Shown in pieces: positions 16,605 to 26,661 of a DNA stretch of 64,000 bases. The stretch lies in NCBI GenBank assembly GCA_963772225.1, contig CAVYWD010000002.1, positions 2,232,001 to 2,296,000 on the forward strand, read 5' to 3'. The translations under genes and the position numbers were made by a program. The stretch is from CAVYWD01 sp963772225 (GTDB lineage: Bacteria > Myxococcota > Myxococcia > Myxococcales > UBA5297). The notes beneath the pieces were generated by a model, which searched no databases, was not told the DNA's origin, and was given only the letters and a program-made list of their open reading frames with translations. Positions within the stretch are counted from its first letter, which is position 1, and each line of letters begins with the position of its first letter.

Positions 16605-19600
16605 TGGCTTTCTCCCTCTTGAATTCGTGAGGCAGCGCTCGGCTCGAGCTCGAAGAGCCTTCGAATATCGTCCTGCTGTTCGATCATGACCCCGCGTTCT
16701 TCGAGCTGCCGAAGGATTGCCTGACCTTGGGCGATGGCGGCATCTGCTCGTTCGGGTGCGACTTGCATGATCCGCAACAGCGAGACGAGTAGGTCGCGCT
16801 GGTAGTCGGCGCGCTCCGGCTCCGCTTTGGCGAGCCGCTCGCGAATCGCGAGAGCCTTCTGGTAGAACTCGCGCGCCTGCTCCCCCTGGCCCAGCGCGCT
16901 CATCACGGTCCCGAGCTTGTTGTAGGAGACCGAGAGATCGCGCTGGTAGTCGGCGCGCTCCGGCTCCGCTTTGGCGAGCCGCTCGCTAATCGCGAGAGCC
17001 TTCTGGTAGAACTCGCGCGCCTGCTCCCCCTGGCCCAGCGCGCTCATCAAGCCCCCGAGCCTCTCGTGCGAGACCGAGAGATCGCGCTGGTAGTCGGCGC
17101 GCTCCGGCTCCGCTTTGGCGAGCCGCTCGCTAATCGCGAGAGCCTTCTGGTAGAACTCGCGCGCCTGCTCCCCCTGGCCCAGCGCGCTCATCAAGTCCCC
17201 GAGCCTCTCGTGCGAGATCGAGAGATCGCGCTGGTAGTCGGCGCGCTCCGGCTCCGCTTTGACACGGCGCTCCTCAAGGGCAAGGAGCCGCTCGTACCGT
17301 TTCAGCGCGCGATCCGTGAAGCCCAATGCAAGGATGCTCGAGGCCTCGATGTCGGCGAGCGCTGCGAAGTTGTTGTTCGTCTCGGGCAGCCGCTGCCCTA
17401 CCTCCGCTGCGAATGCTGCGGCCGCAGCGGACTGGTCGAACCTGACCAATGCGTTTGCAACGCCAAACGCCACTGTCGACGCATCATCAAATTCCTGCCC
17501 GTCCAGGAAGTTCCGCGTCGCCTCCATCGCGTCAACGATATTTCGCATTCGCCAAACCCGGTACCGCCCAGCGCGCGCGCAGCGTGCGCGATGCTCCACC
17601 GGCGAGCGCTCTGCAAGGGCTTTCGCGGTCCACCGATGTACCCAGAAGAGCCCGGTGTCGAGGTCTGTCACCAAAGAAAGGTCGACGAGTCGCTCCAAAC
17701 TCGCCTCGGTCTTGCCGACGACCTCCGGCGTCGTCTCCGAGTCGCTCAAAGCATGCGCGACGCCCGCGGCATCGATGGGCAGCGACGAAACGGCGCACTG
17801 GAGTAGGGTCTCCGCGTCGCCGTTCTCCGTCGCGATAGCGAGGAGCTCGTCAAGCAGCACGTCCCGCGCGCCGATCATTGCGGCATCGCGCATGGCACCG
17901 CTTAGGTCCCCGACGCCACGCTCCAATGAGATTCCAGCCTCGGTCGCCTGACTGCGAAGCCGCTCAACGACCTCTGGGAACCGAGCCTTCCCCGCGCGCA
18001 AGATGCCGTCGAGGTATTCGAGCAGCCGCGGATGGCCGCCAATTCGGCGCTGGACCTCCGCCAGATTCTCTGTGCTGATTCCTTCCAAGCCCTCCAGCCG
18101 CAGGACCAGCTTGCGCGTCTCGGCGGGGGAGAGGGGCCCGAGCTGCCGCGTCTCGAAATAGTCGGCTCCGCCAGGCAATGGATAGCGGGATGTGATCAGT
18201 AGCTTGGCGCTCTTTGCGCTTCTGGCGAACAGCCACAACCATGTCTTCGTCATTGGATCGAGAAACGCGCCGCCCCCGACCTTGAGGTTGTCCTCGAAGT
18301 TGTCCAGGACGAGCAGGACTCGCTCGCGTTGCAACAGGGCTTTGATGAGCTCGACACGCCAGCTGTCGTCGAGCTGCGCGTTTGCCAGTTGCGCCCAGAT
18401 CCCATTGAGCTTGTTGCGCTCCATCAATCCGAAAGCCAGCGCGCGGGCAATGTCGCCCAAGCTGAAGCGGCCGGAGCTCGCCGCGACAATCCAGCCTTCT
18501 TCACTCATCCGCACCATCGTCCGGCCGGCGACGGAGCTCTTGCCGATCCCGCCGATGCCCGTCACCACGACGCCAGCCCTGTGCCCGATCGCTTTGACGC
18601 TGCGCGGGTCATCCCGCAAGACGCGCATCACCTGGCGCAGGTCGCGGCGGCGGCCCACGAGCTCACCGATCGTGAGCTGCGGCACCGGTCCGGTCACCTT
18701 GTGCACCGGTGGCCTGCTCAGCGAAACCAGGTCGAGGCCTCGGTCGATGAGCGGGGTCTCCGTCCCCGAGCCGAAGAGCGAAGCGGCGGCGTACTCCGGC
18801 TCCGTCTGCGAGAGCGGTGCGCCGCGCTCCACCGCCTTCCTGCGCTCCTCCTCGAGCTTCTGCCTCGCTCGGGCGAGAGCGCGGCTCGCCAAAGGCGTCT
18901 CAGCGGTCGCGAGGTCCGCGTAGAAGGCCTCGGCCAGCTTCGAGGCGTAGAGGTCGGTGACGCGCGTCTGCATCGAGAGCACGAGTGGGATGCCCGCTCG
19001 CACCAGGCCGGTCGCCATCCCGACCGTCTCACTCGACGCCGTGCCGCCGTGACACGAGGAGAGAAAGACAAGCGGCAGACTTCGGCCTGCGCGCTTGAGC
19101 CTTTCCGCGAGCTCCTCCGCTGTGACGTCGACCTCACCGCCGTCCTCGTTCTCGAGAGCAATGGCGCCCGGCTTGCCGTGCCCAGAAAGATGGAGCACGT
19201 GGTACTCGTCCGCTATCAGCGCCCGTTCGATCTCGTCGGGGTGGCCTACTTCGAGAAATCGGACCTGGGCGTTTCCGAGGCGGGATGCGGCCTCGACCGC
19301 ATCGAGAATGCCCTGGAGCTCGCGCTCCAAGTCCAGCACTGCTTGATCGCTCTTGCCCTCGTCGGGCGCGCCGACGGCCACGAGGATCTTCAGCGGGCCG
19401 GCCGCCGCGCGCCGCGGCACCCGCTGGGCGCCCGCCACCATGCGGCGAACTGCGACGCCGCGCCGAAGGGCAGGTACCTGACCGCTGGTGAGGCGCGCCG
19501 CCTCGAACGGAAGGGCGAGCAGCCCTGGGTCGGACGACCGGAAGCACACGTCGACGGTCTCGCCGGCCCCGAGCCCGTCGATGGTCTTGGCGAGCGCCTC

Positions 19601-20286
19601 GCCGATTTGCTGGGGAAGAGGGCGCGGCCGAGCTCGGCGCCGAGCGCCCGGAGCGCCTCGTCGAGCGATGCGCGCGCGGCCTCCGCGGGGCCGCGCGAGG
19701 CGAGCCCGCTATGGCCGGAGAGGAATTCGGCATAGCTCTGTTGAAGAGCGCGTGTCAGCGGAACGTTGGCCTCGGTGGCGACGGTCGCATCGTCGAGTCT
19801 GGCCGCAAGGTCGACGGCTCTGCTGGGTTGGCGGGTGAGGTCGAGGATGAAGGGCACGACGCGGGCCGGCTCCGGCGCTCGGCCCAGCGGCGGGCGCCGC
19901 TCGACGCCGCTGATCGCATCCACGATCTGCTCGAAATCCTCGATCCCTCTTCGCGCCCGGGGCCGCAGTAGAGCCGGAAGATCCGCGTCGGCGTCGATCA
20001 TCACCGGGATTACGCGCCGACCCTTTTCGATCTGGTCGTGGACCAGCGCAGTGTGCTCCGCAGTGAACCACTTGCCCGGCCACGGCTTCTTGGAGAAGAA
20101 GACGAGCCCGACCTCACACGAATCGAGCGCCTGGTTGATCTTCTCGACGACGTTATCCCCGGGCTGGATCTCCCAGTCGTCGTACCAGGCGTCGACTCCT
20201 CGCTCTCGCAACTTGGCCGCGAACGCCTTCACGTCGGGCTTATCGACCGAACGGTGGCTGCAGAAGACCTTCTTCGGCGCGGCCAT
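16586..20286 (-). CDS. TIR-CHAT-STAND NTPase-TPR protein (one frameshift between TIR and CHAT)
   Basis: Read with one G added to the GGGG run at 19612-19615 (plus strand), this is one protein of about 1230 residues. The TIR domain is residues 5-130 (KKVFCSHRSVDK, WYDDWEIQPGD, likely NADase glutamate E77 in KWFTAEHTAL). The CHAT caspase-like protease, about residues 220-520, has histidine in HLSGHG and cysteine in LSSCHGG. The NB-ARC-like NTPase has Walker A GIGGIGKSS, Walker B VLLVLDNFED, a sensor arginine in LLITSRYPLP and IGGHPRLLEY. TPR units follow near the C-terminus, three almost identical. GGGAGG precedes the ATG. The design is that of a signal-gated immune receptor with two effector domains. 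As printed, the TIR frame ends at 19390 and the CHAT frame is open from 19549. Confidence 0.8.
16801..17260. repeat. 144-bp tandem repeat encoding identical TPR units
   Basis: The same landmark (GGTAGTCGGCGCGCTCCGGC) recurs at 16801, 16945, 17089 and 17233, an exact 144-base period equal to 48 codons. The units encode AKAEPERADYQRDL, then LMSALGQGEQAREFYQKALA, and differ at few positions. The near-identity at DNA level points to recent unit duplication or gene conversion in the sensor part of the large gene. Confidence 0.9.
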
Positions 20287-20596
20287 GAGTCCCTCCCAGG
20301 CGGCGCAACCTAGGACTCCGCGGCCGCTCCCCTGCCGGCATCGCATGCGACTGCTTGCCAACCCTCATCCGGAGGAGTGTTCGGCCGCATCGAGCAAACG
20401 TTACGGCCGAACCTGGACTTGAGCTTCAGGTCGAATCACCGCAACCCGGACAGCGCATATCTCGAGCGTGTCTTGTGCGAATGCTGGATATTTCCTCGCA
20501 AGCAGCGCCCGCAGGCGGACGATGTCCTCCCTCTGCCTCGAGCGCTTTCTCGCTGGTGCCGTGGAGCATCGAACCGAGCACCTCGCCGGCGCCGCC
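20287..20596. other. Upstream region of the TIR-CHAT gene
   Basis: These 310 bases lie between the aminotransferase stop and the TIR-CHAT start on the same strand. No coding region is supported. It holds the ribosome site GGGAGG (plus-strand complement at 20289-20297) and a perfect 8-base inverted repeat at 20381-20411. The promoter should be here, but no convincing -35/-10 pair was recognised. Confidence 0.5.
20381..20411. promoter_or_regulatory. Inverted repeat upstream of the TIR-CHAT gene, possible operator
   Basis: TTCGGCCG at 20381-20388 and CGGCCGAA at 20404-20411 are perfect inverted copies separated by 15 bases. Spacing of about two helical turns fits a dimeric regulator site. It lies about 95 bases upstream of the start codon. 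It could instead be a weak terminator for the aminotransferase gene. Confidence 0.3.
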
Positions 20597-21775
20597 CTAT
20601 CCCAGCAGCTCCTTCAGTACCTTCGCCGCCGCCTCCACCTGCTCCGTCGCGCACGAAAACGCGAACCGCACGTGGCCCTCACCCGCCGGCCCGAAAACCT
20701 CGCCCGGAGCGCTGCCCACGCCGGCCTTGTCGATGAGCCAGTCGGTCATCGCCCAGCCGCCTGTCCGCCCATCGGGCGCGCGCCAGGAGTCGTCGATGCG
20801 CGCCCAGAGGTAGAACGCGCCCTGCGGCTTGAACGGGTGCAGCGCCTTGATGGACTCGACGCCCTCGAAGAGGACATCGCGCCGCTTCTGGTACTCGGCG
20901 GCCATTGCGCGGGTCGCGTCCTGGGGCCCGGTGAGGGCCGCGAGCGCCCCGTGCTGCGTCGCCGAGTTGACCCCGTTGATGGTGTTGCGCAGGAGCTTCG
21001 TGACCCGCTCGCAAATGAGCCGGTCGTTGACCGCGAGATAGCCGACGCGGAGCCCGCTCATGGCGTAGCTCTTGGACATGGAGAAGACGGACACGACCTT
21101 GTCGTAGCCCAAGGAGCCCGCGCTGACATGCTCGCGGCCGTCGTACAGCACGTGCTCGTAGGCCTCGTCGCTCAGCACCCAGAGCCCGTGGCGCTCGGCC
21201 ACTTTGACGATGTCGAGGATGCCCTTGCGGTCGAGGACGAGCCCGGTGGGGTTGTGCGGCGAGTTGATGACGATGGCGCAGGTGCGCGGAGTGATCGCCG
21301 CCTCGATGGCGTCGGCGGCGTACCGATAGCCGTGCGCCTCGTCCAGGCGGACGCGCGCCACCTTGCCCCCGGCGATGAGGACGTTGTCGCAGGTCTCGGT
21401 CCAGGTCGGGTCGGGGATGATCACCTCGGCGCCCGGGTCGACGAGCGCCCGGAAGGCGACGTAGAGCGCGTTCATCGCGCCGTTGGTGATGAAGACGTTC
21501 TCGGGCGACTTCACCGGGATCTGGTTCGCCTCGACCATCTTGCGAAACGCCGCCTCGCGCAGCGCCGGGATGCCCGCACCGGGCGTGTAGTGCGTCTGCC
21601 CGCCGTCGAGCGCGCGCTTGATGGCCTCGAGAATGTGCGCCGGCACCGAGAAGCTCGGGTCGCCGGACTCGAGCCGGTAGACCTTGCGTCCCTTGGCCTG
21701 CTCCGCCAGCAGGCGGTCGCGGACGCTGACGATGCCGCCCAGCGCGATGGTGTCGATGAGGTTCCTGCTGGCCAT
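20597..21775 (-). CDS. Class I/II pyridoxal-phosphate aminotransferase
   Basis: A 392-residue fold-type I aminotransferase of the aspartate/aromatic group. The cofactor lysine is K235 in SMSKSYAMSGLRVGY. N175 (NSPHNPTG), D203 and Y206 (LSDEAYEH) contact the pyridoxal ring and the C-terminal arginine (HVRFAFS) would bind the substrate carboxylate. The length is normal. It transfers the amino group between an amino acid and 2-oxoglutarate or a similar acceptor; the exact substrate cannot be read. AGGAAGGAC precedes the ATG. It is divergent from the M2 peptidase gene and stands alone. Confidence 0.9.
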   Translation of the reverse strand: MASRNLIDTIALGGIVSVRDRLLAEQAKGRKVYRLESGDPSFSVPAHILEAIKRALDGGQTHYTPGAGIPALREAAFRKMVEANQIPVKSPENVFITNGAMNALYVAFRALVDPGAEVIIPDPTWTETCDNVLIAGGKVARVRLDEAHGYRYAADAIEAAITPRTCAIVINSPHNPTGLVLDRKGILDIVKVAERHGLWVLSDEAYEHVLYDGREHVSAGSLGYDKVVSVFSMSKSYAMSGLRVGYLAVNDRLICERVTKLLRNTINGVNSATQHGALAALTGPQDATRAMAAEYQKRRDVLFEGVESIKALHPFKPQGAFYLWARIDDSWRAPDGRTGGWAMTDWLIDKAGVGSAPGEVFGPAGEGHVRFAFSCATEQVEAAAKVLKELLG

Positions 21776-21918
21776 GTCCTTCCTCCTGGAACAGCGGCGG
21801 TCTTGGGGCCGCGCATGATAGCCGCGCGGTCGTGGGGCGCGAGCCGATTTTGCGCCTCGGCCGAAGGCCCCGACGCAGGGTTGCCTTTCGCACAGGGGTG
21901 CCTCTAGTGTCGGCGTTC

Positions 21919-23743
21919 ATGAACCCGAACCGTTCGATCGCCCAGGTGCTTCTGGCTGCGGCTCTCTTTGCCTTCGTTCCCGCCGCGCGCGCAGCCGAGC
22001 CCGCGCCCACGGCGGCCGACGCCAGGGCCTTCGCCAAGGCCGCGGACCAGGAGCTGCGCAAGCTCTTCGTCCGGCAGGCCCACGCCGAGTGGATCAAGGC
22101 CACCTACATCACCGACGACACCGAGAAGAACGCCGCCTACGCCAACGAAGACCTGATGGCCTACCTGTCCAAGGCCATCCCCGAGTCGATGCGCTTCGAA
22201 GCGGTGGCCGGCCTCGACGCCGAGACTCAGCGCATGCTCCACCTCCTGCGGCTTTCGAGCCCGCTGCCGGCCCCCAACGACGCGGCCAAGCGCCAGGAGC
22301 TGGCCCAGATCGCGGCGCGCCTCGAAGGGCTCTACGGCAAGGGCAAGTGGTGCGGCAAGGACGGCAAGGGCAAGTGCCGCGACCTGCAGCAGCTGGAAGA
22401 GGTCCTGCGCAACAGCCGCAACTGGGCCGAGCTCACCGACGCCTGGACCGGCTGGCACGCCATCGCGCCGCCCATGAAGCCGCTGTTCGAGCGGCTGGCC
22501 GCGCTGTCGAACGAGGGCGCCCGGGAGATCGGCTTCAAGGATTTGGGCGAGCTCTGGCGCTCGGGCTACGACATGACCCCGGCCCAGTTCGAGGCCGAAA
22601 CCGACCGGCTCTGGCAGCAGGTGAAGCCGCTCTACGACGACCTCCACTGCTACGTGCGCGCCCGCCTGGCCGCTCACTACGGCAAGGACAAGGTCGACCC
22701 CCAAGGCCCCATCCCCGCGCACCTGCTCGGCAACATGTGGGCGCAGGAGTGGACCGACATCTATCCGCTCGTCGAGCCGTACCCGCACGCGAGCTCGCTC
22801 GACGTCGGCGGCGCGTTGAAGGCCCAGAAATTCGAGCCGACCAAGATGGTGAAGGTGGGCGAGGCGTTCTTCACCTCGCTCGGCCTCGACGCGCTGCCCG
22901 CCACCTTCTGGGAGCGCTCGCAGTTCGTGAAGCCGCGCGATCGCGACGTCGTCTGCCACGCCTCCGCATGGGACCTGACCTACGACGAACGACCTGCGAA
23001 TCAAGATGTGCATTCGGCCGACCGAGGAGGACCTCGTCACCATCCACCACGAGCTCGGCCACGACTATTACTTCCACGCGTATTACTCGCTCCCCGTGCT
23101 CTTCCAGCAAGGGGCCAACGACGGCTTCCACGAGGCCATCGGCGATGCCATCGCGCTGTCGATCACGCCGGGATATTTGCAGCAGATCGGCCTGCTCAAG
23201 GCGGTCCCGCATGGTGAGCAGGCGCTCATCAACGTGCAGCTCAAGGCGGCGCTCGAGCGGGTCGCCTTCTTGCCCTTCGGCAAGCTCATCGACCAGTGGC
23301 GGTGGGACGTCTTCAGCGGCAAGGTCGCCCCGGCGAATTACAACGAGGCCTGGTGGGCGCTTCGACTCAAGTACCAGGGCGTCGCGCCGCCGGTCGCGCG
23401 GTCCGAGGCCGATTTCGACCCCGGCGCCAAGTACCACATCCCCGCGAACGTCCCGTACGTGCGCTACTTCCTCGCGCGGATCCTCCAGTTCCAGTTCCAC
23501 CGAGCGCTCTGCGAGGCGGCGGGGTTCAAGGGCCCGCTGCACGAGTGCTCCGTTTACGGGAACAAGGAGGCGGGCAAGAAGCTGCAGGCCATGCTCGCCA
23601 TGGGCGCCTCGAAGCCCTGGCCGGATGCGCTGGAGGCCATGACCGGCCGTCGGGAGATGGACGCCACGGCGATCCTCGAATACTTCGCGCCGCTCCAGAA
23701 GTGGCTCAAGGAGCAGAACCGCGGGCAGAAGTGCGGCTGGTGA
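21919..23743 (+). CDS. Secreted M2-family (angiotensin-converting enzyme-like) metallopeptidase, one frameshift
   Basis: Repaired length is about 607 residues. An N-terminal signal peptide (VLLAAALFAFVPAARA) is followed by the M2 fold. The zinc site is HHELGHDYY with the third ligand in GFHEAIGDAIAL, and the VRYFLARILQFQFHRALCE and LHECSVYGNKEAGKKL segments are typical of ACE homologues. The family removes C-terminal dipeptides. The frame changes at about 22987; dropping one base from GACGAACGACC restores LTYDNDLRIKMCIRPTEEDL, so the enzyme is probably intact in the organism. It is a single gene, convergent with the Ala/Pro/Gly-rich protein gene. Confidence 0.88.
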
Positions 23744-23925
23744 GCGGCGGTTCAGGCGTCGGCTTTCTCTGACGGCGCCGCTTACTTTTCGGGCGCGCCA
23801 AAGCCCTGGGCGCACGCAAGCGGTGCGCGCGAGCTTTCCCGAGCGGGCCCGCGCCGGTCATCCCTCGGGGCCGAATTGGCGCTCGTCAGGCAGAGCCCCG
23901 CTCTGAGGAAGCGACACCAAACGGC

Positions 23926-23958
23926 CGGGCGCTCCGCTCAAACGAGCTGGAGCGCCCG
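23926..23958. terminator. Hairpin between convergent genes, likely bidirectional terminator
   Basis: CGGGCGCTCC at 23926-23935 pairs perfectly with GGAGCGCCCG at 23949-23958. An inner GCTC/GAGC pair lengthens the stem around an AAAC loop. It lies between the ends of the M2 peptidase gene and the minus-strand Ala/Pro/Gly-rich gene. No long T-run follows on either side. The remaining bases of the 250-base gap show nothing recognisable. Confidence 0.5.
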
Positions 23959-23992
23959 ACGCATTGAAGAGGTTTGAATCCCAGCGAGGCGA

Positions 23993-24823
23993 TCAGCCGC
24001 CGCGCCGCGTCCCACCGCCCGAGCCTCCCGGCGGCCTGCCGCTGCCTCCGCCACCGCCGCTGGGCCGCCGAGTGCCGCCCGGCCTCCCGCCGCCGCCGCC
24101 GGGTCGACCGCGGCCAGCGCCTGGCCCTCGGCGCTCGCTCGCGCAATCGGCGCGCACGGCGTCCATGGAGAAACCGCCGGTCTTGCCGGCCTCGCCGCCT
24201 CCCGGCGAGCGGCCTCCTCCGCCGCCCCCGCCGCCGCCACCGCCGGGCTTTCCGCCGCCTCGGCGCCCACCGCGATCGCGCTCGGGCTTGCTCATCACCT
24301 GGCGCATGTTCGAGGGCAGGTACTCGACGATGTACTGGAAGTCGCCCACCTTCTTCGCGTCCTTGAGCGTCGCCTCGCCGGCGGCGTAGACGCGCACCAG
24401 CCGCACGTCATCGAGCCGCTTCCCGGCGGCCTTCACCGCCTCGCGCAACCGCGACAAGCGGTCGCCCGAGACGCCGGTCGCCTTGCCGACCGCCTCGTCG
24501 AGCGCGGCCTTGACGACCTCGCTCTCTTGGTCTGCCGGCTTCTCAGCGGGCTTCTCCGCGGGCTTTTCAGGCGCCGCGGCCGGGACCTCGGCGGGCGCGG
24601 CTTCGGGCGCCGCGACGGCCGGGGCCTCAGCGGGCGCGGCTTCAGGCGCCGCGGGCGCGGAGGCTTCAGCCGGGGGCGCTGCTTCAGCCGGGGGCGCCGC
24701 GGGAGGAGCCGAAGCGGGTGCCTCCTCGGGCGGAGGCGCCTTGGGGAGCGAGCGGTTGGCCTCGGCGACGGCCTGCGCCGCGGTCCGGATAAGGGAGCCG
24801 GTGAACTCGGTGAGTGTTTTCAT
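23993..24823 (-). CDS. Low-complexity protein: short helical N-terminus, Ala/Pro/Glu linker, RGG-like Gly-rich tail
   Basis: The ATG at 24821-24823, preceded by AGGTGAAG, gives 276 residues. Residues 1-25 are an amphipathic stretch (MKTLTEFTGSLIRTAAQAV). Residues 30-105 are an Ala/Pro/Glu-rich linker. Residues 105-185 form a charged, probably folded domain (VVKAALDEAVGKATGVSGDR, DVRLVRVYAAGEATLKDAKK, FQYIVEYLPSNMRQVM). The last 90 residues are mostly Gly with Arg (RDRGGRRGGG, an 11-Gly run). The Gly/Arg tail resembles RNA-binding or phase-separating RGG regions. I do not recognise the family. It is downstream in line with the second sigma operon but 69 bases away. Confidence 0.7.
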   Translation of the reverse strand: MKTLTEFTGSLIRTAAQAVAEANRSLPKAPPPEEAPASAPPAAPPAEAAPPAEASAPAAPEAAPAEAPAVAAPEAAPAEVPAAAPEKPAEKPAEKPADQESEVVKAALDEAVGKATGVSGDRLSRLREAVKAAGKRLDDVRLVRVYAAGEATLKDAKKVGDFQYIVEYLPSNMRQVMSKPERDRGGRRGGGKPGGGGGGGGGGGRSPGGGEAGKTGGFSMDAVRADCASERRGPGAGRGRPGGGGGRPGGTRRPSGGGGGSGRPPGGSGGGTRRGG

Positions 24824-24891
24824 GGCGTCTTCACCTATCACGTCGGAGCGTTTCCGGCATCCGCCGCGTGCTCGGCCGTCCGAGGCCGCGG

Positions 24892-26661
24892 TCAGAAGGC
24901 CAAGCCCGCCTCGAAAACCAGCACGTGCTTGGCAAAGCTCTCCGCGTCGACGTTGGAGCGGTTGACCGTGACCTCATAGCGCGCCAGGAGCTCGATCGCT
25001 CGATGGACGCGGACCGCCCCGCCGAACGTGGCGAAGAACCGCACGTCTTGCCGGAGGCGGTCGAGCTCCACGTCGCGGATGGCAGGGAGATAGGGCCTCT
25101 GCGTGACCAAGGTAAGCGACTCATGCGCGAGGTACGAGCGCCACTCGACGCCCCCCGCGATCTCCAGCCGCACCTTGGCGCCGAGCGCCGCGCGGCCAGT
25201 GAGCGCCGCGGCGTGGCTCCGATAGCCATACGGAGTGACAGCCTGCTGCGTGCAACCGTAGAGGCACGATTCGCCGGGCGACACCTGCGCCGTCTGGGTC
25301 AGGCTCCCCATGCCGTCGTAGCGGAACCGGTACGTCGCGTCGACGGTCATGGCCCTGACGCGCCCCTGCTGGCCGATCGCGACTTCGGCGCGGGGGCCGG
25401 CGAGGGGCTCGAACTCCGAGCGCAGCGCGCCGCGCGCCGCCCAACCGAAGTCCAGGCGGGTGGATGTCCACTCGCGCTCGTCCAACGCCGCCCACGCCTC
25501 GCCGAGCGCTGCGGCCTGCGCGGCGCGGAAGTCCGACAGGCCAGCGAACCAGAGCTGCCCGCCCGCGGTGGCCCCGAGCCGAACCTCTCCGAGCGCCCAC
25601 TCGAGCGATCCGAGGAGCGCGTGGCGCTGCAGGCTGAAGTCGGCGGCCGCAGGGTTCAGGTAGGCGAGCTCGTCCAGCCCGTAGCCGGCCTCCGCGGAGG
25701 CGCCCAAGGTCCGCGCGCGATAGGAGACCGCCAGCGCCGCCGACGCCGTCGCGCTGGCCACGCCCGCGGCGAGCGGCGCGAGGTTCTGGGTCCCCAGGGC
25801 GCCCGCCACGCCGGCGCTGCTGTCGAAGCCTCCTCCGGCGCGCGCCAAGGCTTCGAACCCGCGGCCGCGCGAGGCGAGGCCCGGCGAGAGCGCGTCGAGG
25901 TAGTCGCGGGCGGCGCGAGCCTCGGCCTCGTCGACCGAGAGCCGGAGCGCCTGCTCCAGGTCGGCGCGCGCCTCGGCGCGCTCGCCCAGATTGAGGGCCG
26001 ACGCGCCCGCCATGATCCGGCTGCGCGCCTCGGCGGGGTCGAGCTCTGTCGCGCGCAGGAATCGCGAGCGCGCCTCCCCGTAGCGCTGCCCGTCGAAGGC
26101 CGCGATGCCGGCCAGGTACTCTGCCCGCGCGGGCGCGGCGGCGTCTTCCGACCTCTGCCCGCCGAGGCCGCGTTGGATCTGCGTTTCCAGGTCGGCCACG
26201 ACGTCTGCCGCCGCCCCGGCCTTCTTCGCGCGGCGGGCAGAAGAGAGCGCGCGGCCCGCCGCGCCGCCATCGAGCGCCGCGTAGGCCGCGTTGACGAGCG
26301 CCGCCGGCGCCAGCGAGGCATCGGCCGCCGCCGCCTCGAGAAAGGCGCGCTCGGCCTCGTCGTACCGCTCGAGGGCCGAGAGGCACGCGCCGCGGTTGTA
26401 TTGCAGGAAGGCCCATGCCGGCGGGTCGGCGGCGCGCGCGGAGGCATCGAGCGCCTGAAGGGCGTCCTCAGGCCGGCCTGCCCGAAAGCGCGCGACCGCC
26501 GCCAGATAGAGCGCGGCGCCCTCGCGCGGGGGCCTGGCTACCTGGAGCGCCAAGGCCTCCGCCTGCGCGTAGGAGCCGCGGGTCAGCGCGGTCTGGGCGG
26601 CGTCCAGCGGGTCGGTCGAGGCAGCGGTGAGCGCGAGAACGAGCGCCGCCGCGCTGATCAT
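24892..26661 (-). CDS. TPR protein with C-terminal outer-membrane beta-barrel
   Basis: A 589-residue exported protein. After a signal-like N-terminus (MISAAALVLALTAASTDP), residues 15-235 are TPR helices (for example YAQAEALALQVARPP and YDEAERAFLEAAAADASLA). From about residue 250 the sequence alternates in beta-strand fashion (LAVSYRARTLGASAEAGYG, RLDFGWAARGALRSEFEPL) and ends in VFEAGLAF, the terminal aromatic typical of barrels assembled by BamA. Its start overlaps the preceding gene by ATGA. It is the last gene of the second ECF operon and may be an assembly or scaffold protein of the outer membrane. Confidence 0.75.
   Translation of the reverse strand: MISAAALVLALTAASTDPLDAAQTALTRGSYAQAEALALQVARPPREGAALYLAAVARFRAGRPEDALQALDASARAADPPAWAFLQYNRGACLSALERYDEAERAFLEAAAADASLAPAALVNAAYAALDGGAAGRALSSARRAKKAGAAADVVADLETQIQRGLGGQRSEDAAAPARAEYLAGIAAFDGQRYGEARSRFLRATELDPAEARSRIMAGASALNLGERAEARADLEQALRLSVDEAEARAARDYLDALSPGLASRGRGFEALARAGGGFDSSAGVAGALGTQNLAPLAAGVASATASAALAVSYRARTLGASAEAGYGLDELAYLNPAAADFSLQRHALLGSLEWALGEVRLGATAGGQLWFAGLSDFRAAQAAALGEAWAALDEREWTSTRLDFGWAARGALRSEFEPLAGPRAEVAIGQQGRVRAMTVDATYRFRYDGMGSLTQTAQVSPGESCLYGCTQQAVTPYGYRSHAAALTGRAALGAKVRLEIAGGVEWRSYLAHESLTLVTQRPYLPAIRDVELDRLRQDVRFFATFGGAVRVHRAIELLARYEVTVNRSNVDAESFAKHVLVFEAGLAF

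Noticed and set aside
16801..17260. Possible CRISPR array
   Set aside because: The regular 144-base units are coding TPR repeats without unique spacers.
19390..19600. C-terminal extension of the TIR frame after the indel
   Set aside because: Its Arg/Ser/Pro-rich sequence is a shadow of the CHAT domain in the adjacent frame, which continues the family pattern.
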